Shown here piece after piece: positions 46,662-55,200 of a stretch of 64,000 bases of DNA (position 1 is the stretch's first letter; every line of letters starts with the position of its first letter). Position numbers and translations under genes: made by a program. The notes under the pieces were generated by a model that was not told where the DNA came from, made no database searches, and saw only the letters and a program-made list of their open reading frames with translations. The DNA lies in assembly GCA_019636675.1 (NCBI GenBank), contig JAHBXC010000006.1:1-64000 (forward strand), read 5' to 3'. The DNA comes from Phycisphaeraceae bacterium (lineage in GTDB: Bacteria; Planctomycetota; Phycisphaerae; Phycisphaerales; UBA1924).

Positions 46662-48929
46662 TTAGGCGGGGCTCCCACCTTTGTTCGACCCAAGAGTGTC
46701 CGCCAGACCCGTCCGCCACCCAAACAACCGCAGCCCGTTCCCGACGACCAGGAGGCTGGCCCCCACGTCCGCGATCACGGCCATCCACATCGTGCCCCAC
46801 CCGGCCAGGGTGAGGGCGAAGAAGACCGCCTTGATTCCAATCGCGAGCGTGATGTTCTGAGTAAGGATCGCGCCCGTGCGGCGCGAGAGCGCGATGAACT
46901 CGGGCAGCCCGCGCAGGTCATCCTGCATGAGGGCTACGTCGGCGGTTTCGAGTGCGGTGTCGGTCCCCGCCGCGCCCATAGCAAAGCCAATGGTGGACTT
47001 GGCCAGTGCCGGGGCATCGTTCACCCCGTCGCCGACCATGCCGATGGCATCCCCATGCCCCTTCGTAAGACGCTCGATCTCGGCGAGTTTGTCTTCGGGA
47101 AGCATCCCGCCCTTGGCCTCGTCGATGCCAACCGCCTTGGCGATGGCCGAAGCGGTGGACTGATTGTCGCCCGAAAGCATGAGCGTCTTAATGCCCATGT
47201 CGTGCAGCGACTTGATCGCCTCCACGCTGCTTTCGCGGGGCGTGTCGGCGACCGCGATGACGCCCAGCACGCGCGAGACGGATGCGACCACCACCGCCGT
47301 CTTGCCCTGCACTTCGAACCCGCTCAGCACCGCCTCGACTTCGGGCGAGCAGACCCTCCGCTCTTCCGCGAGCCGGTGGTTGCCGACGAAGTACATCTCG
47401 CCCGCGATCATCCCCTCAACCCCCCGGCCCGTGAGCGACTTGAACCCCTCGACGCTCGCCCGCTCGCCGCTCCATGCGGCGACAACCGCAATCGCCACCG
47501 GGTGCTGCGAGAGCGCATCCAGATTCGCGGCGACCCGCAGCACTTCGTCCTCGCTCGCGCTGCCAACGGGCTGCACGTCCGTCACACGTGGCTCGCCCTC
47601 GGTGATGGTCCCCGTCTTGTCGAGCGCGACAACTTTGAGCTTGCGGCCGTTCTCCAGATACACGCCGCCCTTGATGAGAATCCCCCGCCGGGCCGCCGCC
47701 GTCAGGCCGCTCACCACCGTCACTGGCGTCGAGATCACCAGGGCGCACGGGCACGCGATCACCAGCAGCACCAGCGCCTTGTAGAGCCACGGGTAGAACG
47801 GCTGGTTGAACGCCAACCAAGGCACCACCGCGACCAGCACGGCGACGACGCAGACGATCGGCGTGTAGACCCGGGCGAAGTTGTCTACGAATCGCTGCGT
47901 CGGCGCGCGGCTTCCCTGTGCTTCTTGCACGGTCCGGATGATCTTGGCCAGCGTAGTCTCGTCCTTGCCGCCCGAAGTCTTGAACTCCAGCACGCCCGAC
48001 TCGTTGATGGTCCCTGCGAAGACCTTGTCGCCGATCTTCTTCTCCACCGGCACGGATTCGCCCGTGACCGGAGCCTGGTTCACGCTCGACTCGCCCGCGA
48101 CCACCACGCCGTCGAGCGCCAGCCGCTCACCGGGCTTCACCTGGACGACCGCGCCGACGGGCACCGCGCCCGCATTGGTTGTGCGCCACGAACCATCCGG
48201 CTGCTTGACGCTCACCTCGTCAGGGGCCATCGCCATCAGGCCGCGCACCGAATCGCGGGCGCGGTCCAGGGCCTTCTTCTCGATCAGTTCGGCGAGGCCG
48301 AAGAGGAATACCACCAGCGCGATCTCCGGCCACGCGCCGATCACCGCCCCGCCGATCACCGCCACGCACATCAGAAAATTGATGTTGAGCGTGAAGGTCT
48401 TGAGCGCGATCCAGCCCTTGAAGAACGTCTCGCGGCCCCCCAGAAGCATCGACGCGACCGATGCGGCGATGATCGGCCACGAGGTCTCCTCGACGCCCGC
48501 GAAGTACGCCGCTTCGCACCCCGCCGCGAGCACTCCCGAGAGGATGAACGGCCCGTACCTGATCCACCACGGTCGCGTGTCGTATGCCGGTCCCGCGTGC
48601 ACGGCGTCGGACGCGCACGCGGCCCCTCCGCAGTCGGCCCCGGCGGTCGCGCCGTGCGCGTGTGTTCCCGAGCCGTGTGTGCCCGCCGCTTCGCCGTCCG
48701 CGCCCGAAGCCGTGATGATCGTCGGCGTCATCCCCACCGAGCGCACCCTCGCCGCGAGCGCCTCGCCCGTCACGCTCGCCGCATCGTGCGTCACGCTCAT
48801 CCGACGCGTCACCACGTTGCACTCCACGATCGCGACCCCCGGCATCCCGCCCACCGCCTTCTGGAGCACCTGCTCCTCGGCGGCGCAGTCGAGTTGGTCA
48901 ATGGCGAGGATGGTCTTGACGGTGGGCAT
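46662..48929 (-). CDS. Heavy-metal P1B-type ATPase (Zn/Cd/Pb class)
   Basis: 755-residue efflux pump. The N-terminal HMA domain has LDCAAEE, a single-cysteine variant seen in Zn/Cd pumps, followed by a His/Cys-rich stretch (HGSGTHAHG...CGGAAC). APVTGESVPVEKK is the actuator loop, VIACPCALVIS the transmembrane CPC site, LDKTGTITEGEP the phosphorylated aspartate, LSQHPVA the HP motif and VGDGVNDAPALA the hinge. The last helices NITLAIGIKAVFF and MAVIADVGASLLVVGNGLRL hold the lysine and aspartate typical of the ZntA/CadA class rather than copper pumps. An array of eight 21-bp dyads lies 55 bases upstream of its start. Confidence 0.94.
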   Translation of the reverse strand: MPTVKTILAIDQLDCAAEEQVLQKAVGGMPGVAIVECNVVTRRMSVTHDAASVTGEALAARVRSVGMTPTIITASGADGEAAGTHGSGTHAHGATAGADCGGAACASDAVHAGPAYDTRPWWIRYGPFILSGVLAAGCEAAYFAGVEETSWPIIAASVASMLLGGRETFFKGWIALKTFTLNINFLMCVAVIGGAVIGAWPEIALVVFLFGLAELIEKKALDRARDSVRGLMAMAPDEVSVKQPDGSWRTTNAGAVPVGAVVQVKPGERLALDGVVVAGESSVNQAPVTGESVPVEKKIGDKVFAGTINESGVLEFKTSGGKDETTLAKIIRTVQEAQGSRAPTQRFVDNFARVYTPIVCVVAVLVAVVPWLAFNQPFYPWLYKALVLLVIACPCALVISTPVTVVSGLTAAARRGILIKGGVYLENGRKLKVVALDKTGTITEGEPRVTDVQPVGSASEDEVLRVAANLDALSQHPVAIAVVAAWSGERASVEGFKSLTGRGVEGMIAGEMYFVGNHRLAEERRVCSPEVEAVLSGFEVQGKTAVVVASVSRVLGVIAVADTPRESSVEAIKSLHDMGIKTLMLSGDNQSTASAIAKAVGIDEAKGGMLPEDKLAEIERLTKGHGDAIGMVGDGVNDAPALAKSTIGFAMGAAGTDTALETADVALMQDDLRGLPEFIALSRRTGAILTQNITLAIGIKAVFFALTLAGWGTMWMAVIADVGASLLVVGNGLRLFGWRTGLADTLGSNKGGSPA

Positions 48930-48983
48930 GAACCAATCTTTCCCAGCGGCCCGCGCCGCCGTCTTTCAACTCAGCCCGGTGTG

Positions 48984-49151
48984 AGTCCAAGCCGTCGGGA
49001 ACACATTCCAATCCGTCTGGAATGCGTTCCGAGTCGCCCGGAGCGTCTCCCAATCCCCCGGGAGCGTGTTCCCACGCGCCGGGAGTGCGCTTCAGAACAT
49101 GCGCAACTGATTCCAACCGGTCTGGAATGAACTCCAGCCAGTTCGGAATCG
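48984..49151. repeat. Tandem array of eight 21-bp dyad units
   Basis: Eight consecutive units of exactly 21 bp, starting at 48984, 49005, 49026, 49047, 49068, 49089, 49110 and 49131. Units 2 and 7 have the perfect inverted repeat ATTCCA-N7-TGGAAT; most others keep TCC(C/A)...GGGA or CCA...GGA; unit 6 is the most diverged. 21 bp is two helical turns, so all centres face the same side of the DNA. No gene covers it: it lies in the gap after a stop codon at 49219 and before the P1B ATPase start. Either an operator array or, if transcribed, a row of small RNA hairpins. Confidence 0.88.
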
Positions 49152-49218
49152 AGCGGCGTGCTTCCCCTCCGGCCCGACGTCGCGCGCCGGCGGCGTGGAG
49201 CCGCGCCCACGCCCACCA

Positions 49219-49872
49219 TTACTTCTTGATCGCGAACCCGCCGACGGACTTGTTGCCCTTGCCGTCGTCGATCTCGATCCAGAGCTGAGCGCCCGCGGGG
49301 ATGGGGTTGGGCACGTCGGCGTGGGCGTGGAACTCCGCGCCGCCCCCGTCGGCCTTCTGCTTCATCGCCCCTTTGCCATCCTGTGAGCCGATCCACACGC
49401 GCACGGCTGCGGGGCGGGCCGTGCTCCCCGAAAGATTGATGTCCAGGTGGGCCTCGCTCCCGGCCTTCACTTCGCCCGAGACCGACACGGTCCACACGCC
49501 GATGGTGGCCGTGCCGATCGCGCCGCCTTCGCCATGCCCGTGATCGCCGTGGTCGTGCCCGGTGTTCCCGGCTCCGCCCGCGGGCGCTGCGGCGGCGGGC
49601 TTGGCGTGGTCGTGCCCGTCGCCCTCCTTGTGGTCGTGGTCGTCGTGGTCCTTGCCCTTGCACTCGCCGCACTCGCCGTGCGCGACGAACTTGAGGGTGT
49701 TGCCTTCGCGGAGCCACAGGTGCGCCTCGCCGTCGTCGGCGGTGACAAAGTACTGCGTGTCGGCGGGGGCGCGCTGCGCGGCCCCCTGGCCCATCATCGT
49801 TGCCGCGGCGGCGGTGAGCGCCGCGCCGGCGATGAGCCCAAGGACGATGGACGAGCGATTCGGATTCTTCAT
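49219..49872 (-). CDS. His-rich periplasmic protein of metal cluster (paralog 2)
   Basis: 217 residues; ATG at 49872 (MKNPNRSS) with GGAG 8 bases upstream. N-terminal signal/anchor (IVLGLIAGAALTAAAATMM). Then a small domain with HGECGECKGK, two His/Asp-rich stretches (HDDHDHKEGDGHDHAK; GHDHGDHGHGEGG) and a C-terminal beta domain (VSVSGEVKAGSEAHLDINLSG, PAAVRVWIGSQDGKGAMKQKA, WIEIDDGKGNK). The beta domain is shared with the next gene at 49975. It probably binds divalent metal in the periplasm and passes it to the efflux pumps. Confidence 0.8.
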   Translation of the reverse strand: MKNPNRSSIVLGLIAGAALTAAAATMMGQGAAQRAPADTQYFVTADDGEAHLWLREGNTLKFVAHGECGECKGKDHDDHDHKEGDGHDHAKPAAAAPAGGAGNTGHDHGDHGHGEGGAIGTATIGVWTVSVSGEVKAGSEAHLDINLSGSTARPAAVRVWIGSQDGKGAMKQKADGGGAEFHAHADVPNPIPAGAQLWIEIDDGKGNKSVGGFAIKK

Positions 49873-49974
49873 AGTGTTGCTCCAAAGCAAGGCGGCCGGG
49901 CGCGTGCCGCCGGGACGTGTCTTCGGTATTCCGCCCGGCCGCGCCGCCGGGACGGTGTGCGACGAGCGCACGGT

Positions 49975-50481
49975 CTACGACTTGAGGTCGAACCCGGTAA
50001 CGTGCTTCTCACCCGTGGAGGTTTCGACCTCGACCCAGAGTTTGCTCCCGGAGGGCAGCGGCTTGGGCACCTCGGCGTGCGCGTGCCAGCCGTCACCCTC
50101 GGCCTCGGCCTTGGCTTTGATCGAGCCCTTGCCGTCCTCCGTGCCGACCCACACACGCACCGCCGCGGGTTTGCCCGCGCCGCCGGTGACGCCGATGTCG
50201 AACGTCGCCTCGCCGCCCGGGGTCACATCGCCCTCGCGTGCGGCCATGATGGTCATGCCGCCCGCCGACTGGCTGCCCAGTTCGGTCCTGGGTCCGTGCC
50301 CATGACCGTGGTCGTGGTCGTCACCGTCTTTGTGGTCGTGCCCGTCGGCCTTTGTAGTGCCGGTTGTTCCGGCGGCAGGCTTGGCGGGCGTCTCGGACTT
50401 CTTCTCGCACGCGCTCATCGACAGGGCAAGCGCGAAGGCGGGAAGGGCGAGCAGGAGTTGGATCGTGCGAACGGTGTTCAT
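49975..50481 (-). CDS. His-rich lipoprotein of metal cluster (paralog 1)
   Basis: 168 residues. Signal peptide ending in the lipobox S-M-S-A-C. His-rich linker HDHKDGDDHDHGHGHGP, then the same C-terminal domain as its neighbour (VTPGGEATFDIGV, PAAVRVWVGTEDGKGSIKAKA, WVEVETSTGEKHVTGFDL). Tandem duplication is likely. GGAG lies upstream of the ATG. It follows the RND pump gene after 18 bases. Confidence 0.8.
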   Translation of the reverse strand: MNTVRTIQLLLALPAFALALSMSACEKKSETPAKPAAGTTGTTKADGHDHKDGDDHDHGHGHGPRTELGSQSAGGMTIMAAREGDVTPGGEATFDIGVTGGAGKPAAVRVWVGTEDGKGSIKAKAEAEGDGWHAHAEVPKPLPSGSKLWVEVETSTGEKHVTGFDLKS

Positions 50482-50499
50482 AGGAGATTCTCCGTGCGA

Positions 50500-53400
50500 T
50501 CAGGTTGAGGGAACGGACTTCTTGGCGGAACGACGCAGCAGGCGGGCGAGCAGCCCCGGACGATCCGGCGCATCTCGCTTCACCCTGAACGCCAGCGCGT
50601 AGCCAGCGGGGACAACGAACAGGTTGAGGAACGTGGACGAGACCAGCCCGCCCAGCACGACGATCGCCAGCGGGGCGAGCAGTTCGCTGCCGGGCTTGCC
50701 CTTGGCGAGCGCGAGCGGCACCAGGCCGAGCATCGCGGCCAGAGCCGTCATCAGGATCGGGACCAAGCGTTCCAAGGACCCCTGGATGATCGAGTCCCCG
50801 ATCGACTTGCCCTCGCGCTCCTGGAGATGGTCGTAGTGGTTGACGAGCAGGATGCCATTGCGGACGGCGATGCCAAAGAGCGTTACGAAGCCCACCATGC
50901 TGGCGATGGAGATAACCGGCGCGATGTAGCGTGAGGACGACAGCCCGAAGAGTGCCAAGGCGTTGCCCGCGATCGACGGGCTCTCGGTCAGAAAGATCGC
51001 GACGATGCCTCCAATGAGCGCCAGCGGCAGGTTGAGCATGACCAGCAGGGCCACGCGGGCCTTGCCCGTGGACAGTTGCAAGAGCAGGAACATGAACACG
51101 GCCACGCCCGCCCCCATGATGAGGATCGTGCGGCTGGCGGACTGCTGGGCCTCGAACTGCCCGCCGTAGTGGACGGTGTACCCCGCCTTCTGCACGATCG
51201 GGTCCACCTTGGCCTGCACCTGCGCCACCAGCTGCCCGAGGTTGTAGCCGTCGGCGACGTTGGTCGAGATCACGGCCTTGCGCTGGGCGTTCTCGCGGGC
51301 GATGAGGTTGCTGGTCTTCTCCGGCCCGATGTCGGCCACCTCGCGCAAGCGCACGATCGCACCGCCCGCGCCGCGCAGTTGCAGGTCCATGATCTGGTCG
51401 ATCCGGTCCCGCTCGCTCTCGGCCAGGCGCACGACCATTTCGTACCTCCGCACGCCCTGGTTCACCTCCGCGACAGTCTCGCCGTAGAGCGCCTGCTGAA
51501 CCTGCTCGGCCGCCGCCGCGGGAGAGAGCCCCGCGGCGACAAGGTCCTGCGGGCGGTAGCGGATCGGCAGCGAGGTAATCAGAATCTCGCGGTTGGCGGC
51601 GACATCGCGCGTGCCGGGGATCGGCTTGATCGCCGACTCGATCTCCTTGGCGAGCGAGCGCAGCACGTTGAGGTCTTCACCGTACACGTTGATCGCGATG
51701 GCCGCGGGCGTGCCCGACAAGACGTGACTGAGCCGGTGCTCAATGGGCTGGCCCACCATCGTGGTGATGCCGGGGATGTTGGCGATGATGCGGTCGATCG
51801 CGGCGCGGACCATGTCCTGGTCCACACCCGCCTTCATCGTCACCTCGATCTCGGAGCTGCTCACGGGCTCGGCATGCTCATCGCGCTCGGCCCGGCCCGT
51901 GCGCCGCGTGACGCTCGACACGCCCTCGATCTGGACGAACTGAGCCTCAACTCCCACGGCCAGGCGGTTGCTTTCGACCAGCGATGTGCCCGGGGGGGCG
52001 AGCAGGAAGACCGTAAACGTGCCCTCCTTGAATGCGGGCAGGAACGATGTGCCGAAGGTGGACATGAGCACCAGCGAGGCGACGGTGAGCAACCCCGCGC
52101 CCCCAAGCACCACGCCGCGATTGCGGACGCTCGCGCGTAGGGCCGGTTCGTAGCGGCGTTTGAGCTTGCGCACGAGCCACCCGTCATGCTCTCCGTGCCC
52201 GCCCGCGGCATGCCCGTCTTTGGACTTCTTGCCGAACGAGCCCGCAAAGAGCCACTTGCACAGCGCGGGCGTGACCGTGAGCGCCACCAGAAGCGACGCC
52301 ATGATCGAGATGATGTAGGCGATACCCAGCGGCTGGAAGAAGCGTCCCTCAAGACCCTGCAGGAACAGCAGCGGGACGAACACCATGCAGATGATGATGG
52401 TTGCGAAGACCACCGAGGAGCGGATCTCGTTGCTGGCGTTGTAGATGACCTCCACCAGCCCCTTGCGCTCACCCTCGGGCAGCCCATCGTTCTCCTTGAG
52501 CCGCCGCAGGACGTTTTCCACGTCGATGATGGCGTCGTCCACCAGTTCGCCGATAGCGACCGCCAGTCCGCCCAGCGTCATGACATTGATCGACAGCCCC
52601 CACGCCCAGAGCAGCAGGATCGCCACGGCGAGCGAGAGTGGCAGGGCCGTGAGCGTCACAATCGTGGCCCGCACGTTGAGCAAGAAAAGGATGAGGATGA
52701 CCCCGACGATGACGCTCGCCTCGATCAAGACCTTGACGACGTTGTTGATGCTCCGTTCGATGAAACGCGAGGCCCGGAAGGGGTCGCGGTTCAGGACCAT
52801 CCCCTTGGGCATGGCCTTCTCCATCTGGTCCAGCACGCCGTCGATCTGCGTCGTCAGGTTGAGTGTGTTGGTCCCGGGGCTCTTCTGCACGCTGATGACT
52901 ACGCCCGGCAGCGCCCGGTCGGACGCGGTACCGCGCTTGGGCGAGGGGCCGAGCTGCACGTCGGCCACCTGCCCGATCGTCACCGCGGCGCCGTTGTGAA
53001 TCCGGACCAGCGTGTTCTTGATGTCCTCGGCGCTGGTCACGCGGGCGGTCTGGCGGATGGGCAGTTCCTGGTTCTCCCAGTTGGGGACGTACCCGGCGCT
53101 GGCCGTCGAGTGTGCCCCCTTGGCGGCGTCGACCACATCGGAGATAGTTAGGCCGTACAGGGCGAGCTGGTCCTGCTTCACGTTGATCTGGTACTGCGGC
53201 AGTTCGCCGCCGATGGCGACGACCTGGGCCACGCCCGGCACGGCGAGGATCTTGTTCCGCAGGTCAAACTCCGCGAACGAGCGCATGTCGAGGGGGCTGA
53301 CCGAGCCGTCGGGCGACGACAAGGCCATGAGCATGATCTCGCCGGTGATGCTGGTGACGGGTGTAATCTCTGCGTGAGTGTCCGGCGGCAGGCTTTCCCG

Positions 53401-53751
53401 AACCGCGCTCAGCCGTTCCGATACCAGTTGCCTCGCGCGGTAGATGTCCGTGCCCCAGTCAAACTCGACCCACACGATCGACAGGCTGGTGGCCGATGCG
53501 CTTCGGACGCGCCGCGTGCCCGGCAGACCGTTGACAGCCGTCTCGATGGGAAAGGTGACGTTGAGCTCCACCTCGTCGGCGGCCAGGCCCCCGGCCTCAG
53601 TCATCACGACCACCGTGGGAGCGTTGAGTTCGGGGAAGACGTCCACCGGCATGTCCTTGACCTTGACGCCGGCGAACACAAGCAGCAATCCCGCCAGTAC
53701 GACGACGAGCGATGACTGCCGCAGAGAGAATGCAATGAGTCTGGCGAGCAT
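50500..53751 (-). CDS. czcA: CzcA/CusA-family heavy-metal efflux RND pump
   Basis: 1083-residue proton-driven inner-membrane transporter. VDVFPELNAPTVVVMTEAGGLAADEVE is the HME-RND N-terminal signature; the TM4 motif is GGLAVAIGELVDDAIIDVENVLRRL, with the acidic residues of the proton relay. Twelve helices are arranged as TM1, periplasmic loop, TM2-7, loop, TM8-12; between TM6 and TM7 there is a short His-containing cytoplasmic stretch (DGHAAGGHGEHDGW). Metal range (Zn, Co, Cd, Ni, Cu) cannot be set from sequence alone. It starts 3 bases after the adaptor stop. Confidence 0.95.
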   Translation of the reverse strand: MLARLIAFSLRQSSLVVVLAGLLLVFAGVKVKDMPVDVFPELNAPTVVVMTEAGGLAADEVELNVTFPIETAVNGLPGTRRVRSASATSLSIVWVEFDWGTDIYRARQLVSERLSAVRESLPPDTHAEITPVTSITGEIMLMALSSPDGSVSPLDMRSFAEFDLRNKILAVPGVAQVVAIGGELPQYQINVKQDQLALYGLTISDVVDAAKGAHSTASAGYVPNWENQELPIRQTARVTSAEDIKNTLVRIHNGAAVTIGQVADVQLGPSPKRGTASDRALPGVVISVQKSPGTNTLNLTTQIDGVLDQMEKAMPKGMVLNRDPFRASRFIERSINNVVKVLIEASVIVGVILILFLLNVRATIVTLTALPLSLAVAILLLWAWGLSINVMTLGGLAVAIGELVDDAIIDVENVLRRLKENDGLPEGERKGLVEVIYNASNEIRSSVVFATIIICMVFVPLLFLQGLEGRFFQPLGIAYIISIMASLLVALTVTPALCKWLFAGSFGKKSKDGHAAGGHGEHDGWLVRKLKRRYEPALRASVRNRGVVLGGAGLLTVASLVLMSTFGTSFLPAFKEGTFTVFLLAPPGTSLVESNRLAVGVEAQFVQIEGVSSVTRRTGRAERDEHAEPVSSSEIEVTMKAGVDQDMVRAAIDRIIANIPGITTMVGQPIEHRLSHVLSGTPAAIAINVYGEDLNVLRSLAKEIESAIKPIPGTRDVAANREILITSLPIRYRPQDLVAAGLSPAAAAEQVQQALYGETVAEVNQGVRRYEMVVRLAESERDRIDQIMDLQLRGAGGAIVRLREVADIGPEKTSNLIARENAQRKAVISTNVADGYNLGQLVAQVQAKVDPIVQKAGYTVHYGGQFEAQQSASRTILIMGAGVAVFMFLLLQLSTGKARVALLVMLNLPLALIGGIVAIFLTESPSIAGNALALFGLSSSRYIAPVISIASMVGFVTLFGIAVRNGILLVNHYDHLQEREGKSIGDSIIQGSLERLVPILMTALAAMLGLVPLALAKGKPGSELLAPLAIVVLGGLVSSTFLNLFVVPAGYALAFRVKRDAPDRPGLLARLLRRSAKKSVPST

Positions 53752-53754
53752 GGC

Positions 53755-55176
53755 TTAGTGGCTCCCCTCGTGAAAGGTCCCGTCGGAGTGGAAATGACCG
53801 GCTTTCTCCGACGCGCCGCTCGTCGCCAGCATCAACTGGAAGTTGCCGCCGAGCACGATCTCGTCACCCTCCTTGACTCCGCTGGCGATCACGACCCATC
53901 GGCCGTCGGAGAGGCCGAGGTCGGCCTCCATGCGGATCACCTTGTCGGGATCGGCCGGGTCGCGTCGGAAGATGATCCCCCGAGCGCCGTCGCGCACAAC
54001 GGCCGATTGCGGGATCGCCAGCTCCTCAGTTCCTCCGGCGAGCGTCACCTCCAGGTGTGCCGACACTCCAGTGCGTGCCCACGGAGCGAGCGTCTCAGGG
54101 ACCACGACAAGATCCACAGTTCGCTCGTCCGCATCAGCGGCGAGACCGATCTGAAGCACGCCGCTCATCGCGTCTTGCAGCGGCAGACTTCCGCCTTGCG
54201 GAGCCGCGATCCTGGCCGGCAGGCCGTCACGCAATCGTCCGAGGTCGGACTGCAAGCCGCGGGCGCGGAACCTGATTTGGTCCGGCTGCACCAGTGTCAC
54301 GATGTGGCCGTTCTCTTCGGCCAGGCCACCCGGTGTGATGCCGACCGATTCAACGACTCCCTCAGCAACAGCGCACACCGTGTATCCGCTTCCTGCATCG
54401 AGGCCTTCGTGACGATCGCCGCAGTTGCCGCCCCGAACGAGGAGTTCATGCCGCGAGGTCAGCGACCGAAGCTCGGCCTCGGCCTGCTTCTTCTGTGCGG
54501 CGAGCTCCGCGCTCCTGCCGCGGGCAACGGACAGTTCACTCTGGCTCGCATTGAGCGTCGCCCGAGCTTCGGTGAACTGCGTCGCACTTCCACCTCCGGC
54601 GTCTCGGAGGGTGTCCAGTTGATCCAGCCGCTCCTGCCAGAGAGCCACTTTCTCGGTAAGACTTCTCTCGTGCTCAGCCTGCGCTGCCAAGAGCGGAGCC
54701 ATTGACTCGACTCTTGCCGATGTTGCGGCAATCTGTTCATGCAGGTCACGCCACGCGGCGGCATCGACTCGGTAGAGCGGCGTTCCGGGTTCGACCTTCT
54801 GGTACTGGCTCACCAGGATGTCGACTCGGCCCGATAGCGGCGTGCGATACTCGCGCCGGGCCGTGGGCAAGAGCTCGAACCGTCCCGGGACGCGGAGCGT
54901 CTGCTCCACGTTCCGAGACTCGACCTTGGCGAACGTGATGCCGAGGTTCTGCCGGACCGAGGCGGGGATGTCGACCCGGTTGGAAGGAGCGGACTCGCCA
55001 TCGGTGCTCGCGCCCGACCCCGTACCGCCTCCTTCGCTTCCGTGGTCGTGCCCGTCGTCCGTGCCGTGCGCCGTTTCCTTCTTCTCGCAGCCGGTGAGGG
55101 CAAATGCGAGCGGCATGGACAGGGCCAGCCCACCGACGAGCAGCATCTTCGAGAATGTGCAGAGTATGTTCTTCAT
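53755..55176 (-). CDS. czcB: CzcB-type periplasmic adaptor lipoprotein
   Basis: 473 residues. Signal peptide with lipobox L-T-G-C, then a His/Gly-rich stretch (HGTDDGHDHGSEGGG). VRQNLGITFAKVESRNVEQTLRVPGRFEL and YRTPLSGRVDILVSQYQKVEPGTPLYRVD are the barrel-sandwich start; a long helical hairpin (residues about 145-240), VESVGITPGGLAEENGHIVTL, and the C-terminal membrane-proximal domain (LGLSDGRWVVIASGVKEGDEIVLGGNFQLM) follow. A cysteine-bearing insert (GGNCGDRHEG) in the lipoyl region is unusual. Between czcC and czcA in one operon. Confidence 0.9.
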   Translation of the reverse strand: MKNILCTFSKMLLVGGLALSMPLAFALTGCEKKETAHGTDDGHDHGSEGGGTGSGASTDGESAPSNRVDIPASVRQNLGITFAKVESRNVEQTLRVPGRFELLPTARREYRTPLSGRVDILVSQYQKVEPGTPLYRVDAAAWRDLHEQIAATSARVESMAPLLAAQAEHERSLTEKVALWQERLDQLDTLRDAGGGSATQFTEARATLNASQSELSVARGRSAELAAQKKQAEAELRSLTSRHELLVRGGNCGDRHEGLDAGSGYTVCAVAEGVVESVGITPGGLAEENGHIVTLVQPDQIRFRARGLQSDLGRLRDGLPARIAAPQGGSLPLQDAMSGVLQIGLAADADERTVDLVVVPETLAPWARTGVSAHLEVTLAGGTEELAIPQSAVVRDGARGIIFRRDPADPDKVIRMEADLGLSDGRWVVIASGVKEGDEIVLGGNFQLMLATSGASEKAGHFHSDGTFHEGSH

Positions 55177-55200
55177 GGTGTGTTCCTTGTGCGGAGGCGA

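Noticed and set aside
46509..49130. An 873-codon plus-strand frame opposite the P1B ATPase, ending in 7-residue repeats
   Set aside because: Antisense shadow; the heptad look is only the 21-bp DNA array being read in frame.
48984..49151. CRISPR array
   Set aside because: Units are contiguous 21-mers without unique spacers, and no cas genes are near.
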